A stretch of 64,000 nucleotides of DNA, taken from the NCBI RefSeq assembly GCF_000213975.1, contig NZ_GL892076.1, positions 2,532,748-2,596,747 of the forward strand, written 5' to 3'. The translations under genes were made by a program, and so were the position numbers. The stretch is from Centipeda periodontii DSM 2778. GTDB lineage: Bacteria > Bacillota > Negativicutes > Selenomonadales > Selenomonadaceae. This document shows positions 35,600 to 45,050 of this stretch, in pieces. Position 1 is the stretch's first letter; every line of letters starts with the position of its first letter. The notes beneath the pieces were generated by a model. That model ran no database searches. It was not told the origin of the DNA and saw only the letters and a program-made list of their open reading frames with translations.

Positions 35600-35674
35600 T
35601 GTCGATTCCCTCCATGGATATTCTATGTGTACTATTTATCGTCTCTTTCCCGCACTCCGCAGCCCATCGCCATA

Positions 35675-36823
35675 CTACAACCCATAGTAATTCGGTTCAT
35701 TCCAATCTCCCAATACGATTTCGGTTAAAGACAGGTCATTCGGCATATCTGCCAACAGCGGGAGGTGCAACACCTTTTCTGATTCTTTCACCAAATCTTT
35801 CTTTATAAAAAGTGCTTCCATCGTTTCCGGGAACGGCTTTTGGTTGATGAACAGTACATTACCAAAATTATTACCATGCAGATGAACAAGTGCGTGTGTT
35901 TCCTGCAATCTCTTCAAGCAAGCTATATAGCGAGGCATGGATGCAAAATCCACCATCTCATGAAATTCGAGGACGATTTGGTCGAACTGTTCCAGCGTGT
36001 GTCTATTGGTATATTCTAGTACCCCCCACTCAGCACCTTCTACATCCATCTTTAGAATCATATGCTGTTCTTCTTCATGTCCATTTTGATGGATAAGCGT
36101 CGCAAGAGTCTTTAATTCTTCCGTATCTGTCGCGCCGTCAGCCACACCTAATTTGAAATAATGAAATTCATCGCGATAATAGGGCAGGTCTTGAATCGTA
36201 TGGTCGTACTGGAATACCTGAAAGCCTTTATCTGCCATCGCCGCGTCCCACGAAACATCATCGCATATGCCGAAAGAATATGCAATTGGATTTCGAAAGA
36301 TATTCTTCATGATGTATCCGCCATCACCATCCGCGCCGACACGAATAAAATCAGATCCGTCTGTATTTGTCACATGCATCGCCCGATGCAGAGTTTTGAT
36401 GAGTTCCTTTTCATGTGCATCAAACGCATCCCCTGTTTTATACTGATGATAGATGTGGTACGTACCAAGGATGGAAGATTTCTCCGGTTTTTCATGTATA
36501 ATCTGCGCAGAGGGTATCCCTTTCTCTTCGAGCCACAGGACAATTTCTTGACGGATTGCGTCGTTTACCACCGCAACAACGACATACTCACTTCCTGTAA
36601 AATCAATAGACTCCCTCTTGTCAATCTTCACGATACCATTATAGAAGGTAGACAACGGAGTCCCCGCATCGACCACTTGATGTAGGGTGCAATACTTCTC
36701 CGATCGAATCTGCGAATAGTATGACTGTCCAACCTCACCAAAACCATACAGGATAACAGAAGCACCCCTTGGAATCAAATGATACGGAAAGGCATATGTT
36801 GCCTGTAAATACTTCTGACACAT
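35675..36823 (-). CDS. FkbM-type methyltransferase with N-terminal Rossmann module
   Basis: The 382 residues pair an N-terminal glycine-loop module (SVILYGFGEVGQSYYSQI) with a C-terminal FkbM methyltransferase domain (KMDVEGAEWGVLEYT, LEFHEMVDF). FkbM enzymes O-methylate sugars or polyketides. The start is chosen at the ATG 6 bases after AGAGGGGG; a GTG and an ATG slightly upstream are alternatives. It follows the kinase-nucleotidyltransferase gene by about 25 bases. Confidence 0.8.
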   Translation of the reverse strand: MCQKYLQATYAFPYHLIPRGASVILYGFGEVGQSYYSQIRSEKYCTLHQVVDAGTPLSTFYNGIVKIDKRESIDFTGSEYVVVAVVNDAIRQEIVLWLEEKGIPSAQIIHEKPEKSSILGTYHIYHQYKTGDAFDAHEKELIKTLHRAMHVTNTDGSDFIRVGADGDGGYIMKNIFRNPIAYSFGICDDVSWDAAMADKGFQVFQYDHTIQDLPYYRDEFHYFKLGVADGATDTEELKTLATLIHQNGHEEEQHMILKMDVEGAEWGVLEYTNRHTLEQFDQIVLEFHEMVDFASMPRYIACLKRLQETHALVHLHGNNFGNVLFINQKPFPETMEALFIKKDLVKESEKVLHLPLLADMPNDLSLTEIVLGDWNEPNYYGL

Positions 36824-36848
36824 AAGCATCCCCCTCTTTGTAGACACC

Positions 36849-38393
36849 TCACACGTTGAGCACTGTCCCTAAGAACTTTAACAAATCCACCTTCTGCACT
36901 GCTTCTTTGTTTCCGACAACGTTTGTCTTTAGGGCTCCCGACGTATTTGCCAGCAAAGTTGCCATATCAATCGGCACATTTTTGACCGCAGAAAGCGCGG
37001 CCAGTGCGTAAAAAGCATCGCCTGCGCCGATGGTGTCCTTAACCTTATGCACAAGTGCAGGGATACGCACTTCCTCCTCGTCCTTCTGCCCGATGGCACC
37101 GTCCGCACCGATCGTTCCCCACGCCATCGCAGAATGCAGACGTTCCCTCAGTTTTTTCAGGAGATGATGTCTTGGGGTAAGTGCCTGACCGAATGCGAGA
37201 CGCAATTCTCGTTCATCGACAACAAAGGCATCCGCACGCTGATATTTTGTGATGATATTCGTTCCATAATTCGAGCTGTTCGTCTGACAGTTGACTGTGA
37301 GGAATTTCGCGTTGCGTTCCAAAATCCGAATCGACGTTTCATCCAAAAGGCCATGACCGTAATCGCAGACGACGACAACATCATATTTGCCTGCTTCCTG
37401 TTCCAGTCTTGCATGAAAAGCCCTATAGTCAAAACGCTTCCTCTGACCGCGCTTCAGCAAATAATTCACAGCGAAAAGTTTGGTAAATTCCTGTCGAACG
37501 GCGTTATGCTTCAAATACCGTCGCTTCAAAGGCGTAACAAAATGAGCATCCTCAAGAAGCTCCAAATGAACTCCCTGCATTTTTTCCGCGATAAAGTCAC
37601 GATACCCCGCCTCTTCTCCCATCATGGAAAGAAGTGTAACACGGTCGGAAAAGTTTGCAAGGTGACGCGCAATGGCAAGGCTGCCGCCCGCATACATCTC
37701 TTCGCCGTCACAAAAAGCGGAAAGCGTCGCATCTTTCATCGTCACGCCTTGCACATTGCAGAAAATATAATTGTCCAGTATTACATCCCCAACCACAAGC
37801 ACGCGCACATCGCGAAAAGATTCAACGATTTGACGCATCTGCCCATAAACATCTTCCCCATAGCGTGACTTTATCGCAAGTGCTGCCTCTCGTGCCTCCT
37901 CCGGCATCGTAGAAAAAAAGGTATTCAAAAGCTTTGTCGAACTGTAGACAGCGCCCTGTGTAAAGTAAATCCGTCCGCCATAGCGCTCGACAATTTCCTG
38001 CTCGGAGCCGATGTTCCCGGTAACATCGTTCGCAGCTGTCGCATATTCCTGTCCCTTGGCATAGACATCCGGCTGAACGCAGTGAACAATGTCATGCACC
38101 GTCACGCTCTCGGAGAGCAGTACATAGTCCACGACCGCAAGACTTGCAAGGAACGCCATTCGCTGTGCATCACTGAAATATGGGCGTCCGGGTCCCTTGT
38201 TGACAAAACGTCCGGCAGTTACCGATACCACAAGGACATCGCCCTGACGCTTAGCATCTTCCAAATGTTCAACGTGACCATAGTGAAGAAGATCGAACAC
38301 ACCATGGCAGAGGACAACCGTCTTTCCTTGTGCGCGCAGCGTCTCACGTACTTTGGCAAAGGTTTCACTCGTCACGATCTTACCCGCCGTCAT
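36849..38393 (-). CDS. Nucleotidyltransferase-PfkB kinase fusion (HldE-like, domains swapped)
   Basis: Predicted bifunctional enzyme for activating a heptose or related sugar. Residues about 1-150 are a cytidylyltransferase-type domain with VVLCHGVFDLLHYGHVEHLE (HxGH). Residues about 190-514 are a PfkB/ribokinase-type domain: VLVVGDVILDNYIF, AGGSLAIARHLA and DTIGAGDAFYALAAL with the catalytic Asp. E. coli HldE has the same two activities but with the kinase first. AAAGGAGGG lies 4 bases before the ATG at 38393; the reading frame extends further without a better start. GmhA and an epimerase are immediately upstream, as expected for NDP-heptose synthesis. Confidence 0.85.
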   Translation of the reverse strand: MTAGKIVTSETFAKVRETLRAQGKTVVLCHGVFDLLHYGHVEHLEDAKRQGDVLVVSVTAGRFVNKGPGRPYFSDAQRMAFLASLAVVDYVLLSESVTVHDIVHCVQPDVYAKGQEYATAANDVTGNIGSEQEIVERYGGRIYFTQGAVYSSTKLLNTFFSTMPEEAREAALAIKSRYGEDVYGQMRQIVESFRDVRVLVVGDVILDNYIFCNVQGVTMKDATLSAFCDGEEMYAGGSLAIARHLANFSDRVTLLSMMGEEAGYRDFIAEKMQGVHLELLEDAHFVTPLKRRYLKHNAVRQEFTKLFAVNYLLKRGQRKRFDYRAFHARLEQEAGKYDVVVVCDYGHGLLDETSIRILERNAKFLTVNCQTNSSNYGTNIITKYQRADAFVVDERELRLAFGQALTPRHHLLKKLRERLHSAMAWGTIGADGAIGQKDEEEVRIPALVHKVKDTIGAGDAFYALAALSAVKNVPIDMATLLANTSGALKTNVVGNKEAVQKVDLLKFLGTVLNV

Positions 38394-38416
38394 ACTTCCC
38401 TCCTTTGCTGTAGTCA

Positions 38417-39415
38417 TCATGTCTTGCCAAGATAGCGGAACCAGTCCTTCGTCGCCGTTTCGATCGTTTCCGTTGTCCAAACAGGCGCCTCTCGCCAATA
38501 GTCAATATTCGCTAAAATGTGCTTGACGCCCTCTTCCAACGCAACCTTCGGATGCCAGTCGAGCATCTTGGCGATCTTTGTCGTATCTGCCCATGTACAA
38601 TCCGGTTCTCCGGGACGTTTCGGGATATGGACAACCTCTGCCTCTTTTCCGCCGAGGAGTTCCACCAACCGATTCACAGAGTAGGTGTGCTCACTTCCGA
38701 CGTTAAACCGCTCTCCGACAATATCGGACTGCGCCGCCGTGTAGAACGCATCGACAATGTCCGTCACGTAGGTAAAATCGCGCGTCTGCTCCCCCGTCCC
38801 AACGACCGTGTAAGGCTTTCCGGCAAGTTTCTGCCCGAGGAACACGCCAAACACCGCGCCATATGTACCCGATGTGCGTGAGCGCGGTCCATAGACATTG
38901 AAGAGGCAAAGAGAAACGACGGGCAGTTGATACACCTTTGCCCAATGAAGGGCAAGTTCTTCGCCGAGACGCTTCGTCAGTGCATACGGATATTCGGGGC
39001 GGATCTCCGCCTGCTCATCCGTGGGGAAATGGTCGGGGATGCCATAGCACGAAGAGGATGCCGTATAGAGAAACCGCTTGACATTTGCCGCCTTCGCCGC
39101 CTGCAGGACGGCAAATGTGCCGTCCACATTGGCATGAAAATAGTCCTCCGGTCGCTGAATGGATGGAACGATGTCAGCGAGTGCCGCAAAATGGAAGACC
39201 CAGTCCGCACCGGAAAAAAGCGGCATGATTCGCGCAGAATCGCAAATATCCGCCTCAATCACGGTAAGTCGTGCATCTCCCTCGTGATGTGCAAGGTTCT
39301 CACGCCGCCCCGTCGAACAGTTATCAATGACAACGACCTCATGCCCCTCCGCAAGAAGCCTGTCTACCATGTGCGACCCGATAAAGCCGCACCCTCCCGT
39401 TACGATTGATTTCAT
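38417..39415 (-). CDS. NAD-dependent sugar-nucleotide epimerase/dehydratase
   Basis: Extended SDR protein (332 residues) of the GalE/WbpP group: NAD loop SIVTGGCGFIGSHMVDRL, ADWVFHFAALADIVPS, TASSSCYG and YALTKRLGE (YxxxK), C-terminal RPGEPDCTWADTTK. Probably epimerises or dehydrates a nucleotide-activated sugar. The ATG lies after a TGA of the GmhA-like gene; a GTG four codons upstream overlaps that stop. In this neighbourhood (GmhA, HldE-like) an NDP-heptose is a candidate substrate, though a hexose is equally possible. Confidence 0.85.
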   Translation of the reverse strand: MKSIVTGGCGFIGSHMVDRLLAEGHEVVVIDNCSTGRRENLAHHEGDARLTVIEADICDSARIMPLFSGADWVFHFAALADIVPSIQRPEDYFHANVDGTFAVLQAAKAANVKRFLYTASSSCYGIPDHFPTDEQAEIRPEYPYALTKRLGEELALHWAKVYQLPVVSLCLFNVYGPRSRTSGTYGAVFGVFLGQKLAGKPYTVVGTGEQTRDFTYVTDIVDAFYTAAQSDIVGERFNVGSEHTYSVNRLVELLGGKEAEVVHIPKRPGEPDCTWADTTKIAKMLDWHPKVALEEGVKHILANIDYWREAPVWTTETIETATKDWFRYLGKT

Positions 39416-39423
39416 AGCATTTC

Positions 39424-39975
39424 TCACTTCATTCCCATGCCATCCCGCGCCACGATGTCGTCAACAAGCTGTTGCAGTATCATGTTGTGGATGGATTCGA
39501 CCGGACCATACTCCATGCACGGAACGTATACGTTGATATCGCCCATGCCGCGTAGTTTGTTGTCGCCCTTGAACCCCGTAAATGTCACAATCTGGCATCC
39601 CTTTTCCCGCGCCACCTGCGTTGCATTTACGATATTGGGGGAGTTGCCGGAGCTGGATATGGCAACGAGCAGATCGCCTTCGTCCGCAATAATTTCGAGC
39701 TGTCTGCTAAAGACGAAATCATAGCCGAAATCATTTCCAAGACAGGTAAGGGTTGTCGGTTCGAGCATACTATGTGTCCGCATCCCACCATTTTTGAGAA
39801 AATCTGCGGACATATGCGTAGCAATGCCGGCACTGCCGCCATTGCCAATAAAATACACCATGCGTCGCTCACGTTTTACCAGAAAGAACTGCTCCAAAAG
39901 CGCAGCATACGATGCACCTTCGCCTCCTGTCCGTGTGTATTCCGTCTGATCAAGATGCGTAAAAATCTGTTTCAT
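39424..39975 (-). CDS. Phosphoheptose isomerase (GmhA-like SIS protein)
   Basis: SIS-domain protein of 183 residues with GNGGSAGIATHMSADFLKNG, the zinc/substrate region of GmhA, and LVAISSSGNSPNIVNATQVA. GmhA isomerises sedoheptulose-7-P to D-glycero-D-manno-heptose-7-P. TTAGGAGGG is 5 bases from the ATG used. The next two genes encode an epimerase and an HldE-like fusion; the 1,7-bisphosphate phosphatase GmhB is not recognisable in the cluster. Confidence 0.85.
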   Translation of the reverse strand: MKQIFTHLDQTEYTRTGGEGASYAALLEQFFLVKRERRMVYFIGNGGSAGIATHMSADFLKNGGMRTHSMLEPTTLTCLGNDFGYDFVFSRQLEIIADEGDLLVAISSSGNSPNIVNATQVAREKGCQIVTFTGFKGDNKLRGMGDINVYVPCMEYGPVESIHNMILQQLVDDIVARDGMGMK

Positions 39976-40069
39976 GGTATCCCTCCTAAACATTCGTTCC
40001 TACTCTTTGTTATTCCCTTATGGTCATGATTCACGAATCTCTAGGACGAATAAGCATCCTTCATCGTCT

Positions 40070-41554
40070 TTAGCTTCTGAACAGTTCAGGATAATAAAGA
40101 TCTCCAAATATGCTACGGCAGCCATGCTCTTCCAATAACTGTCGCACACTTTCATGATGTACGTAGTCCAATCCCAAAATGACAGACGTATCGCTCCAAT
40201 CCTCTATGCGGCAGACAGGAAGCACCGACCGGTCATGCAGGGACGATATTTCCGGCGTCGTTGACACAAGGAAGCCCTCAATTTCTATGCCGAGATGCTG
40301 CAAATACAAAAAGACCTTCTCTCCATATTCCCCCGCACCATAGCAGTAAACTTTTTTTCCGTGACAAAACTCCTTGACAGAAGTGTCCACCGACGCAATC
40401 CATTTCCACGAAACAGATTTTTTCATATCGGTATAATAGTGACATTGACACACCGCCTTCTCTTTAAATATATTGAGCGATGGTTCCCCTTTTTCCATAT
40501 AAGGAGATGCGTACTCTTTCCGTTTTGATTCGTAAATCCTTTTTTCTTCTACAGAAAGTGCCTCAATGGCGTCCTTGAAAATCTGCTCTTCTTGCTCTGT
40601 GGGGGCATCATTCAGATCATACAATGTTTTTTGCAAACTGATTCCAATCAGGGCATTTAATCGATTGGTACGCTTTCCACGGAGTTCCTCGCATCGGTCG
40701 ATCAGATACCCATGCTCCCCCGTAACCAAATTCAGATTGGTCGCATGATACCCCGGCAAAACTGCATGTTTCCAGCAGTCATGCGCCATAACTGAGGTGA
40801 AGTCACGCATACAGGAGTATTTTTGCGCGCAGTTTGCTCCGTTTGACTTTTCGGGAGAAACCGCGTGCATGACAGACAGGTTGTCATAAAGAGCAACATG
40901 CTTCTCCCCGATTGCTGCTATGATGAGATTCTGACCGAAATCGGGGACATCGGAAAGAAAAAACGTGCCATATTTATCCTCAATGGAATCAATGACGTTA
41001 CGATGTACAACACCTCCCATAATAGAGGCATAGGCAGTCCAAAGAAGCTCATTCCCGCAGGCACCCCAGCGTAAAATAAAATCAACCATTTCGTCCGAGG
41101 AAAAGATGCGCGTCCGCCCGGTTCTCTCCTTCCGCCGAAGAATAAAACCGCTTCCCTCATACTGATCTGATTGATGACACAAATACGCAAAATCCGCGCC
41201 TGAAAACACCGTCGCGGGAAAATGATGCGCTTTGATTTGGTCATAAAAAATTTGCAGGGAGTCTGTGTAATAATACATCTTATCCTGTATGAATCCAACA
41301 TATTCTCCCCGCGCAAACGATATTCCATACCGCCAATTATCAGCCATAGACAAGTCTTTGGGGGTATGATAATATCGAATCCGCTCATCCGAAAATGCTT
41401 GCACACACTTTTTGCAATCGAGCACGGAATCATTATCGCTCACAATAATTTCAAAATCGCGAAAGCTCTGCGCGAGCAGAGAGTGAATCGTCATCCACAC
41501 CAGACGCAGCCTTGCCTTCGTCGGTATGACAATCGAAAAAAATGGACGTTTCAT
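40070..41554 (-). CDS. GT2 glycosyltransferase with C-terminal Rossmann module
   Basis: The 494 residues start FFSIVIPTKARLRLVWMTIH and IIVSDNDS, a GT2 catalytic domain to about residue 330, where the usual DXD appears altered (FIQDKMYYYTDS). About 60 residues of charged helix lead to a C-terminal module, KKVYCYGAGEYGEKVFLYLQ (about 395-414), ending at the C-terminus. GGGAG lies 9 bases before the ATG. The module closely resembles those at 27013 and 30135 in the YGAGE loop. Confidence 0.8.
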   Translation of the reverse strand: MKRPFFSIVIPTKARLRLVWMTIHSLLAQSFRDFEIIVSDNDSVLDCKKCVQAFSDERIRYYHTPKDLSMADNWRYGISFARGEYVGFIQDKMYYYTDSLQIFYDQIKAHHFPATVFSGADFAYLCHQSDQYEGSGFILRRKERTGRTRIFSSDEMVDFILRWGACGNELLWTAYASIMGGVVHRNVIDSIEDKYGTFFLSDVPDFGQNLIIAAIGEKHVALYDNLSVMHAVSPEKSNGANCAQKYSCMRDFTSVMAHDCWKHAVLPGYHATNLNLVTGEHGYLIDRCEELRGKRTNRLNALIGISLQKTLYDLNDAPTEQEEQIFKDAIEALSVEEKRIYESKRKEYASPYMEKGEPSLNIFKEKAVCQCHYYTDMKKSVSWKWIASVDTSVKEFCHGKKVYCYGAGEYGEKVFLYLQHLGIEIEGFLVSTTPEISSLHDRSVLPVCRIEDWSDTSVILGLDYVHHESVRQLLEEHGCRSIFGDLYYPELFRS

Positions 41555-41578
41555 CAGTCGTGTCTCCCAATTTATACA

Positions 41579-42730
41579 TTACGCGTGCAACGTGTGAAAT
41601 ACAATCGTTCCTTTCGTACAAATACTCTCGCATTGCCTCTCGATTTCTTGTCGATATTGTTCGTTCATAACAATAACGACAACTTCTTCGGGACATGTTT
41701 GCAGAACTTCCGGGGATACAATCCGATGACCGGTTCCGACAAGAAAGTGTCCTTGTTTCTGTGGATTGATGTCAATAACAGCCTTAACAAGATGAGCCGA
41801 AGGGTCAAGCAAATTCAAAAAAGCAACTCCTTTTGCACCGGCTCCCCAGACAAAAACGGATCGCTCCTGTCGATTCCACGCCCGCAGACGCTCCTGCCAC
41901 TCCACACTGAACCGATTTTCCTGCTGTGCATACCACTCAGTACTGACCTGGACAGAGCGTATTTTCTTCGCCTCGATACACATATACTGACCACCAAACG
42001 TATTCGTGAAATAGGTCGGTGTAAAGTCATGTTCCTTCAAAAGTTCAACGATGGCTTCCGGCGAAAAAAAGCTGCAATGTTCGTAGACGATATCCTCAAA
42101 TGCGACATTCTCAAGAATCCAGTGGACATTTGGCGTCTCCAAAAACAATCGGACGTCCTCGGCATCGACAGCAGCGCACTCCCGCACGAGCATATGCGGA
42201 TCCGCTATATGTTCTATGGTATGACGTGAAACAAGCAGAATATGTTGATAGGGATGATTGATATAGGACCTTATTACCCCCCCCGCAAAATATTCTGAAA
42301 CATATCGTACGCATCCATCCGTCGCAGTGCCACGATATGCGGGGTCAAAGCCCAGCCCATCGCACTCTTTTTTCATGTAATGCAGAATACGCTGCAGAAA
42401 CGTGCCCTGTCCGCAGCCGATTTCTACGATGAGGGTGCTGCCCGACAACGTATCAGCACAATCCGCAATGCGTTTGGCTCGTGTATCCATATATTCTGAG
42501 AACGAGCGAGAGCACCCCTGATAGTTCTCGTAATCCTCACCGTAGGCAACTTGATCAAATACTGCATTTGTTACGAATTTACAGGATGCGCATTGGAAAA
42601 GCTGAATTTTTCCTACGGGAAAGGCTTTTGCTTTTGCATCCGTCTCACAAATGACATTTTGAAGAATCGGCACATTCTCTCTCACAGCAATCAAATGCAT
42701 CTCTGTGCCGTTGCATAAAGGGCATCTCAT
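41579..42730 (-). CDS. Zinc-ribbon SAM methyltransferase with C-terminal Rossmann module
   Basis: The 383 residues have an N-terminal zinc site (CPLC... about 3-6 and CASC about 52-55), a class I methyltransferase domain (LIVEIGCGQGTFLQRIL, SRHTIEHIADPHMLV) and a C-terminal Rossmann part (SVFVWGAGAKGVAFLNLL), the layout of NDP-sugar C-methyltransferases. Catalytic residues of the TylC3 group were not verified. The ATG overlaps the stop of the radical SAM gene. It may act on a sugar made by enzymes of this cluster. Confidence 0.8.
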   Translation of the reverse strand: MRCPLCNGTEMHLIAVRENVPILQNVICETDAKAKAFPVGKIQLFQCASCKFVTNAVFDQVAYGEDYENYQGCSRSFSEYMDTRAKRIADCADTLSGSTLIVEIGCGQGTFLQRILHYMKKECDGLGFDPAYRGTATDGCVRYVSEYFAGGVIRSYINHPYQHILLVSRHTIEHIADPHMLVRECAAVDAEDVRLFLETPNVHWILENVAFEDIVYEHCSFFSPEAIVELLKEHDFTPTYFTNTFGGQYMCIEAKKIRSVQVSTEWYAQQENRFSVEWQERLRAWNRQERSVFVWGAGAKGVAFLNLLDPSAHLVKAVIDINPQKQGHFLVGTGHRIVSPEVLQTCPEEVVVIVMNEQYRQEIERQCESICTKGTIVFHTLHA

Positions 42731-44166
42731 AAAGCTTGCTCTTCCCTCCTCTCTATTTTTTCCAATGTATTCATATAGTGATTATATGCAGCAATGTTAA
42801 CGTAGTATAGTTTCCCCTCAACGCCGGCATCATTGAGCTGCTTCACCATATCCGGCTGTACATCATCGGGAGTGAGAAGATAGATGCTCGGCGCATGAGA
42901 TTCCGCAAGATAGTCAACGGCATATTGAACTTCTACACCATCTATGATTGTTCCGCGCAAAGATGTATTGTTATCAATGCAAACACTTGGTATGTTCTCA
43001 TGGCGAAGCATCTTAATGGCTTTCTGCCCATTCTTGCCCGCGCCGCATATCACAACGGGATATGCGAGTTCCCTGATGGCGTCGAGCAGCATATCCGTCG
43101 TTGGGAATACCTCCACATACATTCCATGAGAAAAGCATGCCGCATCTATGTTGTCGCGATATACACTCGGTAGTTGTAATACATGATTTTCGTCATACTC
43201 CGCATGCCAAAGAAACGCGTATTCGCTTACCGTTGTGTGAAAGCCAAGTTCTCTTGCCTTATTGTACAAATAATGTGCCGCCTCGAATTCTTTTTTTCTG
43301 AAATAAAACGGTCCCACATTTTTTTCCTTTTGGTAGGAATTTGCCTCGCCTTCTACGCTGACACGAAGTACACCGGATTTTTTACACATGTCAAGAAATG
43401 CATCCATCTCTTCTTGGTCAGAGTTATAGTTGCATATATTATACTTGATTTCTACCTCTTCGGGATTTGCTTCGCAATAGCTCTTGATATTCGCCCATAC
43501 CGCATGGAAGCTGTCATTCCCCTTCATACGCCGAAAAACGGCAGGCGTTCCGGAATCCGGTGAAACGCGAACCGTCCCCATGCCGTTCTCCAGCATTTCC
43601 ATCGTTGCCTGCGATAAAACAATGGCATTCGTATTCACACGCTGCCGGTACCCCTTCTCCATCAAATACCGTACGGCATCTTCATAATGAGTATGCTGCG
43701 TCGGTTCTCCGCCCCCCCAGTCAAACCAAGCATCTTTCGCAAACATCCCCTCCCTGTCACACCGCTGCAAGACGGGGACGATATCGTGATCTTCACCATA
43801 CTCATCCGTATGTGCTGCACAATAAATACAGCGACTGTTACAATACATAGAAAGCCCGAGTATGACATGTGGTATTGGTGTAAAATGAAATATTTTCTTC
43901 CGGCATGCCTCGCATTTTCTGCAGGGGAAATCGGGGGACTGCATCTTTTTCATCAAATCATAAATGCGCTCGTAATAGGTCTCCGACCCAATCGTATCCC
44001 ATGAAGCAAGAGATTTTACCTCTTGCGGTTTCCAAGCAACATATTCGTGGCAAAGAGATACATTTCCCAGATCGAAGTTGATCCGTTTTCCATCCGTACC
44101 GGATATATCACAGATATAGATCTCTCTTCCCTCAAATTCCTCTTTTATCTTATCTATATAATTCAC
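42727..44166 (-). CDS. Radical SAM protein with C-terminal Rossmann module
   Basis: The 479 residues have an N-terminal pair of cysteines (CRKCEACRKK, about 81-90), the radical SAM motif SMYCNSRCIYCAAH (CxxxCxxC), a SAM loop FDWGGGEPTQ, and a C-terminal module YPVVICGAGKNGQKAIKML (about 365-383) with a typical acidic end of strand two (VCIDNN). Start is GTG with GAGGT 8 bases upstream. The coupling of a radical SAM enzyme to a sugar-cluster Rossmann module is unusual. Reaction unknown. Confidence 0.78.
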   Translation of the reverse strand: MNYIDKIKEEFEGREIYICDISGTDGKRINFDLGNVSLCHEYVAWKPQEVKSLASWDTIGSETYYERIYDLMKKMQSPDFPCRKCEACRKKIFHFTPIPHVILGLSMYCNSRCIYCAAHTDEYGEDHDIVPVLQRCDREGMFAKDAWFDWGGGEPTQHTHYEDAVRYLMEKGYRQRVNTNAIVLSQATMEMLENGMGTVRVSPDSGTPAVFRRMKGNDSFHAVWANIKSYCEANPEEVEIKYNICNYNSDQEEMDAFLDMCKKSGVLRVSVEGEANSYQKEKNVGPFYFRKKEFEAAHYLYNKARELGFHTTVSEYAFLWHAEYDENHVLQLPSVYRDNIDAACFSHGMYVEVFPTTDMLLDAIRELAYPVVICGAGKNGQKAIKMLRHENIPSVCIDNNTSLRGTIIDGVEVQYAVDYLAESHAPSIYLLTPDDVQPDMVKQLNDAGVEGKLYYVNIAAYNHYMNTLEKIERREEQAL

Positions 44167-44177
44167 AATGTCTTACC

Positions 44178-45050
44178 TCATTTCACATCCAACATATCAC
44201 ATATTCCGGAAACTAACGTATGTTGGCAGAAAATCCCATATTGCCTTGCTTTTTTCGCACTTCCAACGATTCGTATGTCCCCGCCCCCACCGGAGAACGA
44301 GAGCATTTTCTCGTAGCCGGATGCCTGTGCAAGCATTTCCAGCATCGTACGGACAGACTCTCCTTTGCCGGTAGATACATTAACAATGCCCTGTATCTGC
44401 TCATTTTGCAAAAAAGTCGTAAAGTACCGTGCTACATCTTCGACGTGAATATAGTCCAAGACGCTGTCCGGCGATTTACAGACAAATGTTTCTCCTTTTC
44501 GCCACGTCGTAAGTGCTGATGAGAAAAGTTTACGCGACTCCTCCCCGCGTCCATAGGGGTAAAAAATTCTTCCCCAGACAAAACGGGCATCATGTCGCTC
44601 GGATAATTCCGAAACAATTCGCATTGTTTCGAGTTTGCATTCCCCATAAGGGGTCAAAGGATGACAGACTTCGTCCTCCACATGATCTTCACGATATGCA
44701 AGATCGTATTCAAAGCAGGTGCCGCTTCCGACAAAAACACGCCCGCCCTGCTGAAAGAACGTTTGTGCAAGATGCCTTGTCCAATCAACCCACAGGCGGT
44801 TTTCCCCCGAATGGGCATACCGCTCTTCCTTCACGTTCCACGCAAGATGTAAAAGCATATCCGGTCTTGACATTTTCATAGCGCGTTCAACATCTCTCGC
44901 ATTTGCTATATCTCCAAAAAGATATGTAACGCGTTCATCCGATAACAGCTTCTTGCGTGTAAGTATGCTGATCTGTATATCGTGTGGAAGGTATTTTAAG
45001 ACATGACGCCCAACAAACCCGGTTCCGCCTGTGATAAGAAGGCTTTTCAT
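44178..45050 (-). CDS. NAD-dependent epimerase/dehydratase
   Basis: Extended SDR (290 residues) with LLITGGTGFVGRHVLKYL, LLHLAWNVKEE, VGSGTCFEYD and the active-site YGECKLE. Likely a nucleotide-sugar reductase or epimerase, similar to CDP-/dTDP-sugar enzymes. The ATG overlaps the rmlC-like stop (ATGA) with GGGAG 7 bases ahead, so it is translated with the 3,5-epimerase. Together with the adjacent C-methyltransferases it suggests a branched deoxysugar. Confidence 0.8.
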   Translation of the reverse strand: MKSLLITGGTGFVGRHVLKYLPHDIQISILTRKKLLSDERVTYLFGDIANARDVERAMKMSRPDMLLHLAWNVKEERYAHSGENRLWVDWTRHLAQTFFQQGGRVFVGSGTCFEYDLAYREDHVEDEVCHPLTPYGECKLETMRIVSELSERHDARFVWGRIFYPYGRGEESRKLFSSALTTWRKGETFVCKSPDSVLDYIHVEDVARYFTTFLQNEQIQGIVNVSTGKGESVRTMLEMLAQASGYEKMLSFSGGGGDIRIVGSAKKARQYGIFCQHTLVSGICDMLDVK

